Origin: Peronospora farinosa
Lineage: Eukaryota; Oomycota; Peronosporomycetes; Peronosporales; Peronosporaceae
Assembly (NCBI GenBank): GCA_947646735.1
Contig: CANTFK010000017.1
Location: 1 to 64,000, forward strand
Reading direction: 5' to 3'
DNA length: 64,000 bases
The notes below the pieces were generated by a model. It ran no database searches. It saw only the letters and a list, made by a program, of their open reading frames with translations, and was not told where the DNA came from. Positions 54,571-64,000 of the stretch are shown here, in pieces (the stretch's first letter is position 1; every line of letters begins with the position of its first letter). The position numbers were made by a program, and so were the translations under genes.

Positions 54571-56053
54571 CTAGTATCGCAGCCAGTACGAGCGACGACG
54601 GATGAAGTTATAGTCTGGCAGCTCATGGATTGGACCTGTAGCAGCCAGAGCGTGCTCCTTATCGTTGACGACCTCGTCAGCCGTTTTACGGACAGCAGCG
54701 GCATCCACAGCATCAATGCGAGCGAAGATCTCAGCGGGGGTCATGCGGCGGCCGTATGTCAACATCTGGCGACCTATGTCCTCGCAGATTGGCGACGAGC
54801 CGTCAAGCTGCATCAGCATGTTGGCCTTCAGCTGCGTCTTGGCACGCTCAACCTCATCGTCCGTGGTCTTGTGCACAAGACGCACTAGGGCCTCCATCGT
54901 GTACCACGTCAGGTCGTTCAGCTTGTACTTGTCGGCAACAGCGTACACACCGAACAGACCCGTGTCCTGGTAGCACGTGTTGAAGGACATGTAGGAATGA
55001 GCAAGCTCCTTCTCAGCGACCACCTGGCCGAGCTTCGATGACATGTTCATGCCAGCGCCAGAGGTGCGGTCCCAGCTACCGAGCAGCGTCTGCATGATCA
55101 GCAGGGGGAACGAGTGCTCGCTAGTCCAGCTGAAGCCCTCGAAGGCAATGGCAACGTGAGCCAGAGGCATGCTGTCATCTTTGATACGCACATCTGAGCC
55201 GACAAAGCGCACTGGCTCGAGCGTGGGAGCCACAGCGGGGGTTGCAGGAAGGTTGCCAAAAGAATTCTGGGCCAGCTCCACTAGCTGCAAGTGGTCCACA
55301 GCACCAGCACCAGCAATCACCATGCGCGGGGCTGTGTAGTGCGTGGCAATGTAGTTCTGCAGGTCCGACTTCTTAAGATTCCGGATCTAGATAAAAAATC
55401 AACATCATAAGTCCGTTAGCCAGGTCAATCACTTGGGCTAGAGCACATCACACCAGCGTTGAACGTACATTCTCAGTGGGTCCGAGAATGGTGCGGCCGA
55501 GGCCGTTGCCCATGAAGGCGGTCTCATGGAGGCGGTCGAAGACAACTTCTTCCTGCTGCTTGTTAACCTCCTCCATCTCACGAAGGATGACGTCGCGCTC
55601 GCGCTCAATGGCAGCCTCGTCTAGCTTTGAGTTCTGTAGAATATCGCTGAGGATATCCATAGCACGAGGAACGTCTTTCTTAAACACCTTGGCGTAATAC
55701 ACAGTCTGTTCGCGGCTCGTGTAGGCGTTAAGATGACCGCCCATGTTCTCGATCTCGAGCTCCAGCTGCTGCTGCGTACGTTTACTCGTGCCCTTGAAAG
55801 CCATATGCTCCAAGAAATGTGCAGCACCGTTATTCTGCGCCGTCTCATAGCGAGAGCCGGCACCGATCCATACGCCCACGGTGGCCGTTTCGCCGTGCGA
55901 GCCCTCGGAGGCCACACGCAGGCCGCTGGGCAACGTCGTCACCTCAGTGGCCGGCGCGTTCAGCACGTACGATGGGTAGTTGGATACAGCAGCAACCATT
56001 GACGACTGCGCACGGACGAGCGGTTGGCGCACGAGGCTCAACTTGGACATCAT
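54571..56053 (-). CDS. PMPCB: Mitochondrial processing peptidase subunit beta (466 aa, one intron)
   Basis: M16 metallopeptidase that cleaves presequences from imported mitochondrial proteins in the matrix, working with MPP-alpha. Exon 1 is 55469-56053 and exon 2 is 54571-55386. The 82-bp intron (55387-55468) has GTACGT and TTATCTAG, phase 0. A basic, Arg-containing N-terminus fits a presequence. Residues near 85 carry the inverted zinc motif HFLEH (HxxEH). Then come [22 protein letters not shown], the EREVIL-type block [18 protein letters not shown] joined to [13 protein letters not shown] and THYTAPRM. Length is normal for the family. The intact HxxEH separates beta from alpha. Confidence 0.93.
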
Positions 56054-57649
56054 CTTGAAGACTTATGGGGGTGAGCGGACTTTTACTGTTGTTTGCTTCC
56101 AGGCTACGAATGGAAGACCACCAGTACCCCACGTTTTAAAAAGACAATTTTATGATTTTTAGCATTAAAAGTCGGAATTTAATGGGCGCAAAGACGACCG
56201 TCATGCAAAAACCATACTAAATGCAAGATGCGAAGTTTAGCGATGGGAAGCGTACAGCACACTTTCTACACGTAGGACGAAAGTCGGCACGAATAATTAT
56301 GCTGAGTGTCATTATTGACATGTGTACCATTGGCAGACTATTGCAATAATTGTGTAAGCGAAGTCGACAAATATTCGACAAATTTATTTGAGCAAAGTTG
56401 AAGAAAGTGCTATCTTTTCTGTAGATAAAATATTCGCTTCTCATTTTAATCCTAGAACAATCACTATCAATTAGTAGCACTAGCAAATCGTTCCACTGCT
56501 ACAGTAAATATCGCCACGATCTAGAAGGTTGCGTCCTACGTCTCGTTGGTGTGGCGAATGTAAAAGTTGCGTTAGATGCCGTAGGGCATTTGTTTCTAGC
56601 ACAACAATGATGCCTTGTGGTGTCGGAGGCATCATCACCGTATAATCATCACTAGTAGCGTCTACACCAAATCGCTTGTTCTTGTGGTCAAGAGTGACGC
56701 CTCCAGCCCGTCTGTGCTCCACGTTGATATAGTGACGGCTCCGACAAAGCTGTTTCAGGTCTATAACTTTGGTACAAACATGGCTGGAACAAACGCAATA
56801 TCAAAGTTATCACATTCGAAATTTAATAGGATGTCATCACTTGCCTTTTGTGATTCTAAACAGTCATCGGCGCGACAACGTCGTCCAGTTACAACGTGGT
56901 AGAATGGGTCGCAATATTGACAACCGAGGCAGCATCTTTTCATAAGCGTCTTCTCTGCAAAGCACTCCGTCCTTAACGAGATATCCATCGAGCGCAATTT
57001 TTAGGATGTAGTCCTTTTCTCAGCAGGATTTTTTGTGAGTGGGGTCCTAATGCAATGTGTAAAGCATCCTGCTCGACGGGGACACGCCTAATCAGAAGAT
57101 TTCTCATTCATCAAACATCGAGAATATATCATACAGTACCGAGCTCCGTACAAATCTTGGTAGAACCTACAGAATGTGACGAGCCATATTACGTCTGCTT
57201 TAGCGCATATTGAATCGTTACTACAAAATTCAATCTTAGGCACGAAAAAAAGAACGACCGCATTGATCTATCACCATGCAACACGCTTGAAAGTGCAGGA
57301 GCGCAGCAGACATAAGTCTAATTGGACGCCGCTCTCGTCATTCTTAGAATTACGTTACGATTTTCTGCTGGGCCGAATGCTAGCGGTACGAGGAATTCAG
57401 TGAAGATGGACACCGCAATGGCGCTCATTGCGCTACGACGGCAGTATAAAACAGCTCCATGTAATTCTGACGTCCTAAGAAACGCAATAGAAAGACTGAT
57501 ATCTTTACAGCAAGCTGCCTTCCTAGCTCGTATCCCGTTTTATTCCTCCGGGATGCTGAGCAAATGTGATATTGTGATAGGACTGACGAGTCTAAGCTTA
57601 AGATGACACCATGCAGCCTTCCAATAGGACTGGATTCGCAACGCCCTGG
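56054..57649. other. Intergenic region with scattered coding-like fragments
   Basis: 56054-56216 is the MPP-beta promoter side. On the minus strand, 56480-56760 and 56761-57030 give short pieces that look coding but in different frames (IDLKQLCRSRHYINVEHRRAGGV is split by a stop/shift from ILLNFECDNFDIAFVPAMFV, and upstream ALDGYLVKDGVLCREDAYEK is in a third frame). This could be a decayed gene or small exons. I do not recognise it. 57031-57649 shows no supported gene. Confidence 0.3.
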
Positions 57650-58042
57650 TTAGGTGCTGACTTTGCTGCACTCAGCCACGAACTGACGCTGCTGCGTGGA
57701 GAGACCCCACACGGGTGCCCCTCGGATAAGCAGTCGCTGGATGAGCGTCTCCTCCTCGCTGGCGATCCGTGTAAGCGCCTTAATTTGCTCTGCAGTGGTA
57801 AGTGAGTCCTTTTGCGTCTCCCACTGCTTCATGAGCTGCTGGAGCTTGGTCACATCTTGTGGCTCGGCACGCGCGCCGGGATTGAACTTGGAGTTGGCTT
57901 CAGAACGCGACTTGGCCGAGCCATAAAAGCCGCCCTGGCCCTCGGAGGGATGACCACCAGAGTACGTGGTGAGTGCGCGAGCAGAGGCTACGCGGCAAGA
58001 AAAGGCGGTGCGACGGCAGGTCTGGAAAACTCTGGCCTGCAT
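57650..58042 (-). CDS. Small predicted mitochondrial protein (130 aa)
   Basis: I start it at the second ATG (58042, MQARVFQTCRRTAF) because this gives a typical mitochondrial presequence rich in Arg, Ala and Ser with no acidic residue (ending about SARALTTY). The first ATG at 58108 adds 22 residues. The mature part has a Gly-rich stretch (GGHPSEGQGGFYGSAKSR), then a helical, Lys/Glu/Gln-rich part (KLQQLMKQWETQKDS ... TRIASEEETLIQRLL) likely to form a coiled coil. The Gly-rich start loosely recalls F1-ATPase inhibitors, but the hallmark motif is not there. Family unknown. Confidence 0.55.
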   Translation of the reverse strand: MQARVFQTCRRTAFSCRVASARALTTYSGGHPSEGQGGFYGSAKSRSEANSKFNPGARAEPQDVTKLQQLMKQWETQKDSLTTAEQIKALTRIASEEETLIQRLLIRGAPVWGLSTQQRQFVAECSKVST

Positions 58043-58221
58043 TGTATGAAAGAGAAGAAGATTACGGGAATGACTTGGGAATGAAAAGGTCTTTAAATAT
58101 GACGTCATGATTCTATAAAAGGTTCAACGATGATTGGTCCAAAAGATGTCGACGCGCACTGCGTGGACATACTCTGGTTTGTCTCAGCGACAAAAATCGG
58201 ACGCGCTTTCGACTTGAAGTG

Positions 58222-59359
58222 ATGCCGTCAACGCGCTTGTTGGTGGCGATCCCTTTCGCTGTAGCGCTGGTTGCGATCGTATGGACATTACCCCACTGGC
58301 TGCATCGACTTATACATCACGTCCTCTGGACTTCTTGACTGCATACGAACCGCTAGTAACGTAGTACGAGAGTGACGTAAAAAAAGATTGTGTTGAGTTT
58401 CTACCTGGAGGTGCAATGTTTCCCGATGCTCAGAGCACGACAACGTTTTACAAATGCGCTACTGAAAGACTTTGTGGAAGACACTGAAGCCAGAAGCTTC
58501 TTTTGGGAGCATGCAGACTTGGATTGGCGGGATTGAATCAATGAGAACCTCGAACGGGGAGTATCAAAACACCAGTTTCATCGAGCAAAGAATATATGCT
58601 GCCATCATTGTTGCAGAAGCACGCTAGTCTTCCTGAAGTCGTAAATTTCTGTGGTCAGTGGCGTCTTGCACTATTTTCGCTGGATGCGCTGAGCAAAAGC
58701 ACATGTACAGATGCTAATGGACACACAGTCGGAGGATGTTCTAAAACGCGTGAGACCTCAGGGAAAATACTTTCGACCTGTTACATGTGTTTTCAGACCC
58801 GCTTGGCCAACTATATCCGCGAAGACTACATGCAAGAGTTTTTTGTCAATACTTTCGCTTTGAAGTTGCACGCATCATTTTGGGGAGAGTAAAGATAACG
58901 ACGTGCTTCCTTGGAGGTACTGCGCAACAGTCTCCTCGCATCGACTTAGCTATGGAATCTTGGACGAAGCGTGCAGGTGTTTTATTTACTACGCCAAGCC
59001 AAATTATCTTTGCCATTTTGAGCCGAACCGATTCACGACTCTCTTTCTCTATCTGAATGAATGCTCTGAAGGTGGCGAGACAGTTGTTCGGTACCTTGAA
59101 GGAGCGTCTAGTGGCTGGAATTGAGCGAGAGGGCATGATCGAGTGCTTTGATGGTCTTGCTGTGCCACCCGTGAATGTCACGGCGTCTGCGAGTAAAACA
59201 ATGGACCCAGCCAGTCTCCACGGTGGTTGCCCACCGATGAAGGACGTCAAATATACCTATGACATGTTACATCTAGTGTACCAACAACTTGTGTACATGT
59301 GTTTCAACACACGTATATCTAGTCGGCCAGCGCGTCTAGATGGAACGCGTGGGGCATGA
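58222..59359 (+). pseudogene. Prolyl 4-hydroxylase-like 2OG-Fe(II) oxygenase, pseudogene
   Basis: Fragments in changing frames follow the order of a P4H alpha-type enzyme: N-terminal signal anchor from 58222 (RLLVAIPFAVALVAIVW), MRTSNGEYQNTSFIEQRI near 58540-58610, the GKYFRPVTCVF area near 58755-58800 where HxD is expected, NRFTTLFLYLNECSEGGETVV near 59020-59085, and SLHGGCPPMKDVKYTYDM near 59215-59270. Several stops and shifts break it, and the iron-binding HxD is not visible. P4H would hydroxylate prolines in secreted or ER proteins. Alternative: a real gene with several introns, but donors and acceptors do not fit. Confidence 0.6.
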
Positions 59360-59440
59360 GAAAAGGTTTTAGTTGATAACACACTTCAAATATGCTGAAG
59401 TCAAACTTTGATATTTACTTGCAGTGTTCCATTTGATATA

Positions 59441-60629
59441 ATGGGCCATACGATTAGCGTTAATCGACAGCAAAGCAGCAACGCGAGTGCAGCTGCAGCA
59501 TCACGCCGGAGCTACACGCCAGCGCAGATGCAGGCACTGTATTTGAGTGGTGGACGGCCGGACATGGCGTTCATATCCAATCAAGTCGGAAATATGCCCG
59601 TTGGCCTTCCAGAATTGCAACAAACGTGCACGGTGAAGAACCACGTGAACCTGAAGAAGGCCAGTCTCAAGCTACATCGGTCTATAGAGCCACAGCATTA
59701 CGCTCTAGAGTTCCAGTTTGATGCACTGCAACCATGTCGAATCAGTGTGTATTTGGTGGCAGCTGAGACCATCGACGCTGACACTGACTGCTCCAGTTTT
59801 GCTCTAGTCCATGCAGACAAGAACCCGGTGCTGATCCAGCACTTTCCTTCCGGAATGAGACAGACTTTTGCTCTCACAGGGGCTGAGAAGGAGAAGAGGA
59901 CGGTGATGGAAGAGGGGACGGTGACGACGGAGGGCAAAGAGAAGCACGAGCACATGTTGCCGCTCTTAGACTTTTCAGTATACGACCCTGATGAACTGGT
60001 TTATAAAGCTGACACGACACAGTTTCCATTAATCATTGTGCTTGAAGTGATATCGGACAGTAAGTGTGCATTGTTGCAGCTTAGTTTCATTCATGGTCTA
60101 GTGTTTATGACTTTGCTGTGCTGTTGACAGAGATATGTCCACAATCTCAGTCGACATTTTGTACGTTTTTTAGGAAGGATGAAGACTGCTGGGACATCAA
60201 AATGCTGAAGCAGAAGATTTTAGTAAGCTTACAGGATGAATCAGTATTCAAACGTCTGAGGTCCGACGACTAATGCTTGTGTCGTAGATGAACGGACTGG
60301 CGTATGAGTTGCAGGAGATCTACGGTATCGATGGCTCGGTAACAGCAGCGCCCGAGACTGAGCGGAACAACGTGGCTGAGCAAGATCAAGCTGCCGCAAC
60401 TCAGACTGCCAAAGATGAGAACGAGATACATGAAGGAGCCGAGTGCATCATTTGCTTGTGTGAACCGCGAAACACTACAATTTTACCCTGCCGCCACATG
60501 TGTCTCTGCAGCGACTGCGCGGAAGCAATACGAAAGAGTTCCAGTACATGCCCCATTTGTAGGACGCGAGTTGAAGCATTGCTTCATATTCGTACGACAG
60601 CAAAGGAGACTACAACGACAGAAGAGTAG
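59441..60629 (+). CDS. MGRN1/LOG2-type RING E3 ubiquitin ligase (350 aa, three exons)
   Basis: Exons are 59441-60059, 60131-60222 and 60288-60629. Introns 60060-60130 (GTAAGT...GACAG) and 60223-60287 (GTAAGC...CGTAG) keep the frame. The start MGHTIS fits N-myristoylation (MGxxxS), as in Arabidopsis LOG2, so I prefer it to the upstream ATG at 59408. The middle is the family-specific domain (KKASLKLHRS ... FQFDALQPCRISVYLVA ... FPLIIVLEVISD ... ICPQSQSTFCTF ... LKQKIL). MNGLAYELQEIYG precedes a C3HC4 RING (CIICLCEPRNTTILPCRHMC ... CPICRTRVE). It would ubiquitinate membrane-associated targets. Confidence 0.85.
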
Positions 60630-61192
60630 CATATGACCGAAAACAAGGAACACGCAAGTAAGTGAATAAATACAAAGAACGCGGATGAATGTGTTGAAAT
60701 AAACCATAGGGCATCATCATCCATCGTCCGTCAGAAGCATAACGAAAGCATTTATCAAATTACTGTGGTTCCTTCCTTCCTACCGATCAAAAGTTATCCC
60801 CTCGGCTTCCGTCCAAGTCAGTCCTTCACACATGATCGGGCTCTCTATCTATGTGACCTAGTTTTGCTGGTGACACGTGATGCCATCCACAGTTCAGCAC
60901 TCGGGTTCCGCGCTTTTAATTTTTCTTGTTGATTTTGATCGATTATCTTGTACAAATACTGATGGCACCTGACGGTGCGTGCTTGGCGGTAAAAAATCGA
61001 CAAAGATGCAGGTCGCTTGTTAAAGTTCTCGCCTACACCGTCGACTAATAACACCAAACACATACAGATAATACGTTACTGTTGCACCGCATCCTCTCCG
61101 TGCCCAGGTCTGTGCTCGAGCTCCGTCCCTGACTAGATGAATCTGATGCCGTCCTTTCAGTCCTTTTTTGGCGTGGAGCTGCTCGACACCAG
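60630..61192. other. Convergent intergenic region
   Basis: Lies between the 3' ends of the RING gene (plus) and the kinase gene (minus), so it holds both 3' UTRs. AATAAATACAAAG and GAAATAAACCATAG (60664-60710) contain AATAAA-like words usable as the RING poly(A) signal. No gene is seen. Confidence 0.45.
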
Positions 61193-63082
61193 CTAATTGT
61201 TTTTCCTCCACATTCCCTTCATCTGCAAGTCCAAACACAAAATTGTCAGCTACAGACATCAACGTCCGAGTTTGCAGAGAGAACACATACCAAGTTCGCA
61301 ACTTGTTCGGGGGCGTCGCGAAGTCGGTTTGACGTCGACGGAGTCGAGCCGACTTCGCCCGTTGGGCCACAGTAAGGGCTAGTTTGGCCTTTGGCAGGGT
61401 GACCTCCGCCGCGCTGAGATTTTGGTTGACCCTCCTCTGCAGCGACTTTCGCATTCAGATCTCCTGAGGACTGCGATTGGAGGCCACCACGACCTGATGG
61501 ACTGTCCCCACCGACGTCTCCTCGCCGTTTAGGGCTTTGGGGGCCTCCGAGACTAAAGTTATTGTCTGCACTGGAGTTGGAATCATCAGATGTTGGCGAC
61601 CCAACCTTAGCACCGTTGTACGACAACTTACGCGTCATCATCTCTACCATTTGCTCGCGTTTCTTCAGCTCGCTTTCACGACGCATGTAGTCAACCTCCA
61701 GCTCTGCATACACATTCAAACGTTTAGTAACTACTTCTAGCAGACAATAAACGCAGGCGTGAAAGATCGGCAGTCGCACCTTTCAACTTCTTTTCACGAG
61801 CCATCAAAGCAGCTTCCTGTCGGCGCAAGTCTTCCTCTATTCCCAAAAGCTCCTTCATCTTCTGATTATAGGAAGTCTGCAAATTCGGATCAGCAGCTGC
61901 TGGTTGCGGCGTGCTAGCCGCCGAGTATGCACGTAATCTCTGTTGCAGCTGCGGTACACGCTCCAAGTCTTCGATTCTCGGTCGTCGAGAGCGTTGTCTA
62001 TGGAGCATCCAACGAATTACCTGGAAAAGGCCCTCTGAGTACTGCGACGGGATGCGCGTGAACTTGCCAGCATTAATTTTCTTGGCGAGTGCTAACTGAT
62101 TGGTCGCGTCGAAAGGTGGGCCAAGGGTAGCCATTTCGTAAAGCAAACATCCCAGTGCCCAAATGTCGGAGCGATCATCATAAGTCATCTCATTCACCAT
62201 CTCCGGGCTCATGTAGTACGGTGTTCCAACATTCGTCTGTGCAAAGCGAGACTCACTGCTCAATTCCTTGGCAAGACCAAAGTCACCAAGCTTTGCGTTG
62301 TTCTGTCAACGGTAAAAGAAGAAATTATCAGAAACTCAAACGTACAGATAAAGACAAAGAACAAAGAAGGTCGTACGTTCGAGTCTAGGAAAATGTTACC
62401 CGGCTTGATATCACGGTGAAGAATTGGGCGAATGACGTTGCCTTCGCGGTGACGATGGCATTCCTTCAATGCCAAAAAGATGTGCGTGAAAATGTGCCAG
62501 ATGAATCCTTCTTCGATGTAAGACCTGTTCAAAATTCAAAAAAAAGTCAGAAAAATCAACTCAAGATTCGAAAACAAGACATGGTGCTCATAGGATCGGT
62601 ATCGTAAGTAACGTACCCCTCCCGTTTTTTCCTCTTAATGAACTGGCCAAGATCACCTCCTTCACAGAACTCCATGACAATGTAAATTCTTGTAGCCTGT
62701 TTGTCAATCACTCGATCCAAGTATCGAACAATGTGCGGATGACGCAATTCTCTCAAAATGTTCACCTTTTGACAAGCAAGACCAACCATCCATAGATTCC
62801 GTAAGTATTGTCCCTTCGTAGAGCGTAGACAATAACCATTTGATTCATCGACGCACCTCGCTGACAATGAGCTGTTTCTCCTTCTCGCTCATGGCACCGT
62901 AGTTAACCTCTTTCCACACAAGCATCTACTCCACACCACACAAAACACGTCAGTAAGACCGTGTCCCCTGTACTTTACTTTCTCTCCTTTGTATGTACCT
63001 TGCGATCGGCCTTGCGCACGATCTGCGTGACGACGCCAAAAGAGCCTTTGCCAATAATGCGGACCTGCTCATACGCGTCCAT
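61193..63082 (-). CDS. NIMA-related protein kinase (NEK), seven exons, about 471 aa
   Basis: Exons on the minus strand: 62999-63082, 62857-62925, 62617-62765, 62377-62524, 61780-62302, 61291-61703 and a short 61193-61222. All junctions are GT-AG and keep the frame. The kinase begins MDAYEQVRIIGKGSFG (P-loop), MLVWKEVNYGAMSEKEKQ (catalytic Lys), NILRELRHPHIVRY, EFCEGGDLGQFI, ILHRDIKPGNIF (HRD), LGDFGLAKEL (DFG) and GTPYYMSPEM. VWKE-Y--M-EKEK is typical of NEK2-like kinases, which control mitosis and cilia/flagella. After the kinase comes a coiled coil (LLGIEEDLRRQEAALMAREK ... DYMRRESELKKREQ), then a Ser/Gly-rich tail. The last exon is the least certain: it gives MKGMWRKNN as the C-terminus. 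Confidence 0.88.
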
Positions 63083-64000
63083 AGTGGCTACTGAATGTTG
63101 TTACGGCTGTAATTGAGGGGGGTCTCCAAGTAGATGGAGAGAAGAGGAGGAAAGAACGTCTGTGTCGGAGTGTGACCGTATCGACCGATCTCTTAACACT
63201 ACGTGTCTTCTTCTTCTTCTTTCGACTGTTCTTCGTTTTGTGGCGGGTCACGGAGGAGCCTAAAGGTGGGGAAAGAGTCAGTGGAGGGAGAGTCGGGAGG
63301 ACGATTTGAGACTTGTAACTGATACCACATCAGTTATGGTATAGGCGAATTAACAGCCATCACCTAAATAACGAAGTTACGATTATCTCGACAGAGTGGA
63401 GACATACGACTATGAGACCTTCCAAGTCACAACGTGCTGCTTTTTACTTGCGTTGCATGGCTCGTTCTACAAAACTAACCTCTTTGTCAAGTAGACGAAG
63501 CTTAAACTCATAACACTACAGAAAAATCCTTTCTTCATTTGATGAAATAACGGTTAGAATTTTGATGGGGTTTTCTACGATTGGAATACCATCGAGATGT
63601 TTCCAAGAAAATGAGCGCATCGGACTGCGTGAATTGTACGTTGTCATACTTGGGATTTAAAGGGTCTTATATATACGAAGGTAGTGAGTGATGCGAGAAA
63701 AGCGTCCGTGAACAGATAGGGCTACAATGCAAAGCATACGAGCTCAAGTGCAACAATAGTACGTACAGTACATGCACGTGTACAGTAATAGTGAGACCAG
63801 TACGGCAGTTACTTTGCTCTTGCTATAAACGGACGCCAGCCTCTTCTACGCCCAGCGAAGGTCACCGTGTCATTCTGTAGTGGGTGAATTTCATCGATCA
63901 CAACGTGTGGCGCACATACTCGAACAAAGTAGTCAATCCGACGTCAATCCACAGTTACATGACTCGTGTTCTACTTACCTGTTACAGTTTTTAGATTTAG
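63083..64000. other. Kinase promoter side and unassigned end of window
   Basis: 63083-63300 is the 5' flank of the kinase, with a TTCTTC microsatellite near 63207-63220. 63300-63800 shows no gene. At 63809-63941 the minus strand reads a coding-like end (RIDYFVRVCAPHVVIDEIH ... RPFIARAK-stop), perhaps the last exon of a gene entering from the right, but a stop lies just upstream and no clear acceptor is seen. Confidence 0.25.

Noticed and set aside
57650..58042. F1-ATPase inhibitor (IF1) identity for the small mitochondrial protein
   Set aside because: It has a Gly-rich stretch and a helix, but the conserved inhibitor core motif is not visible.
63875..63978. Intron (GTAAGT...CTACAG, minus) near the window end
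   Set aside because: All three phases of the upstream exon give a stop at or just after the junction.

Overview
The window looks like oomycete (Phytophthora or downy-mildew type) nuclear DNA. This rests on short 63-92 bp GT-AG introns, closely packed host genes, and Ty3/Gypsy LTR elements with two RNase H domains. I cannot name the species. About 72% of the window (2-45919) is a nest of Gypsy retrotransposons. The remaining 18 kb (45920-64000) is a gene-dense host segment.

Retrotransposon nest. Element A has a 5' LTR at 2-1104, broken gag-pol to 8952 and a minus-strand accessory ORF to about 10216. A different Gypsy element, C (LTR 10329-10646, broken gag-pol to 16758, with its own minus-strand ORF), sits in A's 3' region and lacks a right LTR. 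After C comes a sister family of A, called B. It forms a tandem array of LTR plus gag-RT units (B1 17236-23363, B2 23364-29544, B3 29545-35909). Then follow a heavily deleted element B4 (35910-40408) and the missing 3' half of the host B element (RNase H, second RNase H, integrase, chromodomain and antisense ORF, 40409-44783). An A-type 3' LTR (44784-45919) closes the nest. The array is best read as B4 having inserted in the pol of a full-length B (4-bp duplication CGAT before the inserted LTR and after LTR5), followed by unequal exchange between LTRs that tripled the LTR-gag-RT block. All three blocks share the same disabling mutations.

Host segment, left to right: a BRCT-domain gene (minus) next to a DH-PH RhoGEF-like gene and probably split from it by a homopolymer frameshift; a small membrane protein with a possible PP1-docking motif; a longer spliced BRCT paralogue (minus); mitochondrial processing peptidase beta (minus, one intron); a small mitochondrial protein (minus); a prolyl 4-hydroxylase pseudogene; an MGRN1/LOG2-type RING E3 ligase (three exons); and a NIMA-related kinase (minus, seven exons).

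The most unusual signals are three. (1) Both A and B carry a long minus-strand ORF between pol and the 3' LTR, and its protein is conserved between the two diverged families. (2) A UAG stop at the end of gag sits at the same position in A and B, followed by about 46 nt of near-identical sequence able to fold into a stem-loop, which suggests stop-codon readthrough. (3) The primer-binding site overlaps the gag start codon right at the LTR edge.
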